From Ottowia sp. oral taxon 894 (lineage in GTDB: Bacteria; Pseudomonadota; Gammaproteobacteria; Burkholderiales; Burkholderiaceae_C), in assembly GCF_001262075.1 (NCBI RefSeq), contig NZ_CP012073.1, positions 186,001 through 250,000 of the forward strand: 64,000 bases of DNA, in the 5' to 3' direction. The position numbers and the translations under genes were made by a program. Of the stretch, positions 63,693-64,000 are shown piece after piece (the first letter of the stretch is position 1; the number at the start of each line of letters is the position of its first letter). The notes under the pieces were generated by a model. It saw only the letters and a program-made list of their open reading frames with translations. It did no database searches and had not been told where the DNA came from.

Positions 63693-64000
63693 ATGAGCAA
63701 AAGCTACCGCGACATCATTGAACACGTGACTTCCTGGCTGGGGCCGCTGCGCAAGGATATCCCGCAAACCATGCAGGCGTTTCACGCGCTGTCGCAGGCG
63801 GGGCAAGGCGATGGAGCGCTGGACAAGAAGACCAAGGAATTGATCGCCTTGGCGCTGGGCGTGGCGGCGCGCTGCGACCCTTGCCTGGGCTATCACGCAC
63901 AGGCGCTGGTACGGCTGGGCTGCACGCGGGCGGAGCTGGAAGAAATGCTGGCGGTGTGCGTTTACATGGGCGGCGGCCCCTCTCTGATGTATGCTGCCAA
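63693..64000 (+). CDS. Carboxymuconolactone decarboxylase/AhpD-like protein (partial)
   Basis: The first 102 residues are visible; the gene runs out of the window. MSKSYRDIIEHVTSWLGPLR is followed by KTKELIALALGVAARCDPCL and GYHAQALVRLGCTRAELEE, the CMD domain with a CxxC-x3-His motif of AhpD-like peroxidase/disulfide proteins. A strong RBS (GAAAGGAG) precedes the ATG. With the divergent BigR-like repressor, a role in reactive-sulfur or redox defence is likely. Confidence 0.88.
   Translation, partial: MSKSYRDIIEHVTSWLGPLRKDIPQTMQAFHALSQAGQGDGALDKKTKELIALALGVAARCDPCLGYHAQALVRLGCTRAELEEMLAVCVYMGGGPSLMYAA

Overview
The window is GC-rich, densely coded chromosomal DNA. Its gene content is that of a beta-proteobacterium of the order Burkholderiales, most like the Comamonadaceae: E. 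coli-type gshA, HisZ next to PurA, an ispD-ispF pair, TctA/TctB, HpnC, ETF-ubiquinone oxidoreductase and a UbiH/UbiF-type hydroxylase. I see no rRNA, tRNA, CRISPR array, integrase or transposase. The one clear RNA gene is the signal recognition particle RNA (minus strand, about 62.75-62.84 kb). Genes carrying Neisseriaceae-type DNA uptake sequences suggest a host-associated, possibly oral, lifestyle; that is inference.

Layout. 0-6.4 kb: end of a lytic transglycosylase, cobD, prfB with its programmed +1 frameshift, a DUF3829-like gene and pepN. 6.5-9.5 kb: an AT-richer island of small and broken minus-strand genes, including a wrecked secreted HEYGH metallopeptidase. 10-24 kb: ispDF, a DUF2628 protein, a ubiquinone hydroxylase, two methyltransferases, an NlpC/P60 hydrolase, gcvH, ETF-QO, an EamA exporter, rmuC and a PHP phosphatase. 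23.5-31.5 kb: hemD and hemC, a DUF2069 protein, an FAD-linked hydroxyacid dehydrogenase, tctBA and an isolated rplS. 31.9-38 kb: two M48 peptidases, LemA and two unknown proteins. 38.3-42.5 kb: a DUF1176 protein, an Old Yellow Enzyme, btuF and cobU. 42.6-43.9 kb: a DUF2834 gene and a short-chain dehydrogenase flanked by AGGCAGCCTGAA-type uptake sequences. 44-51.5 kb: YihY, a Sel1-repeat protein, a four-gene membrane/redox operon, a GbsR/MarR regulator and a Tat-exported Csp1-like copper storage protein. 52-64 kb: hisZ-purA-phosphoribosyltransferase, acpS-DUF815-mutT, cobT, gshA, a GDSL lipoprotein, hpnC, SRP RNA, and a BigR-like regulator divergent from a carboxymuconolactone decarboxylase-family gene.

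The most striking non-coding feature is an interspersed intergenic repeat of about 85 bp (called R below), with 17 copies plus one remnant. Each full copy has two related ends (GCTCCT...) around a conserved core and a small hairpin. The canonical copies lie on the plus strand up to 38 kb and on the minus strand from 41.7 kb on. No copy lies inside a confident gene; one sits within an operon.

Pathways. cobD, btuF, cobU and cobT together indicate late cobalamin synthesis and corrinoid salvage, although the genes are scattered. hemC/hemD belong to tetrapyrrole synthesis. The GbsR-type regulator has a palindromic site before itself and a similar site before the four-gene operon, which suggests it controls both.
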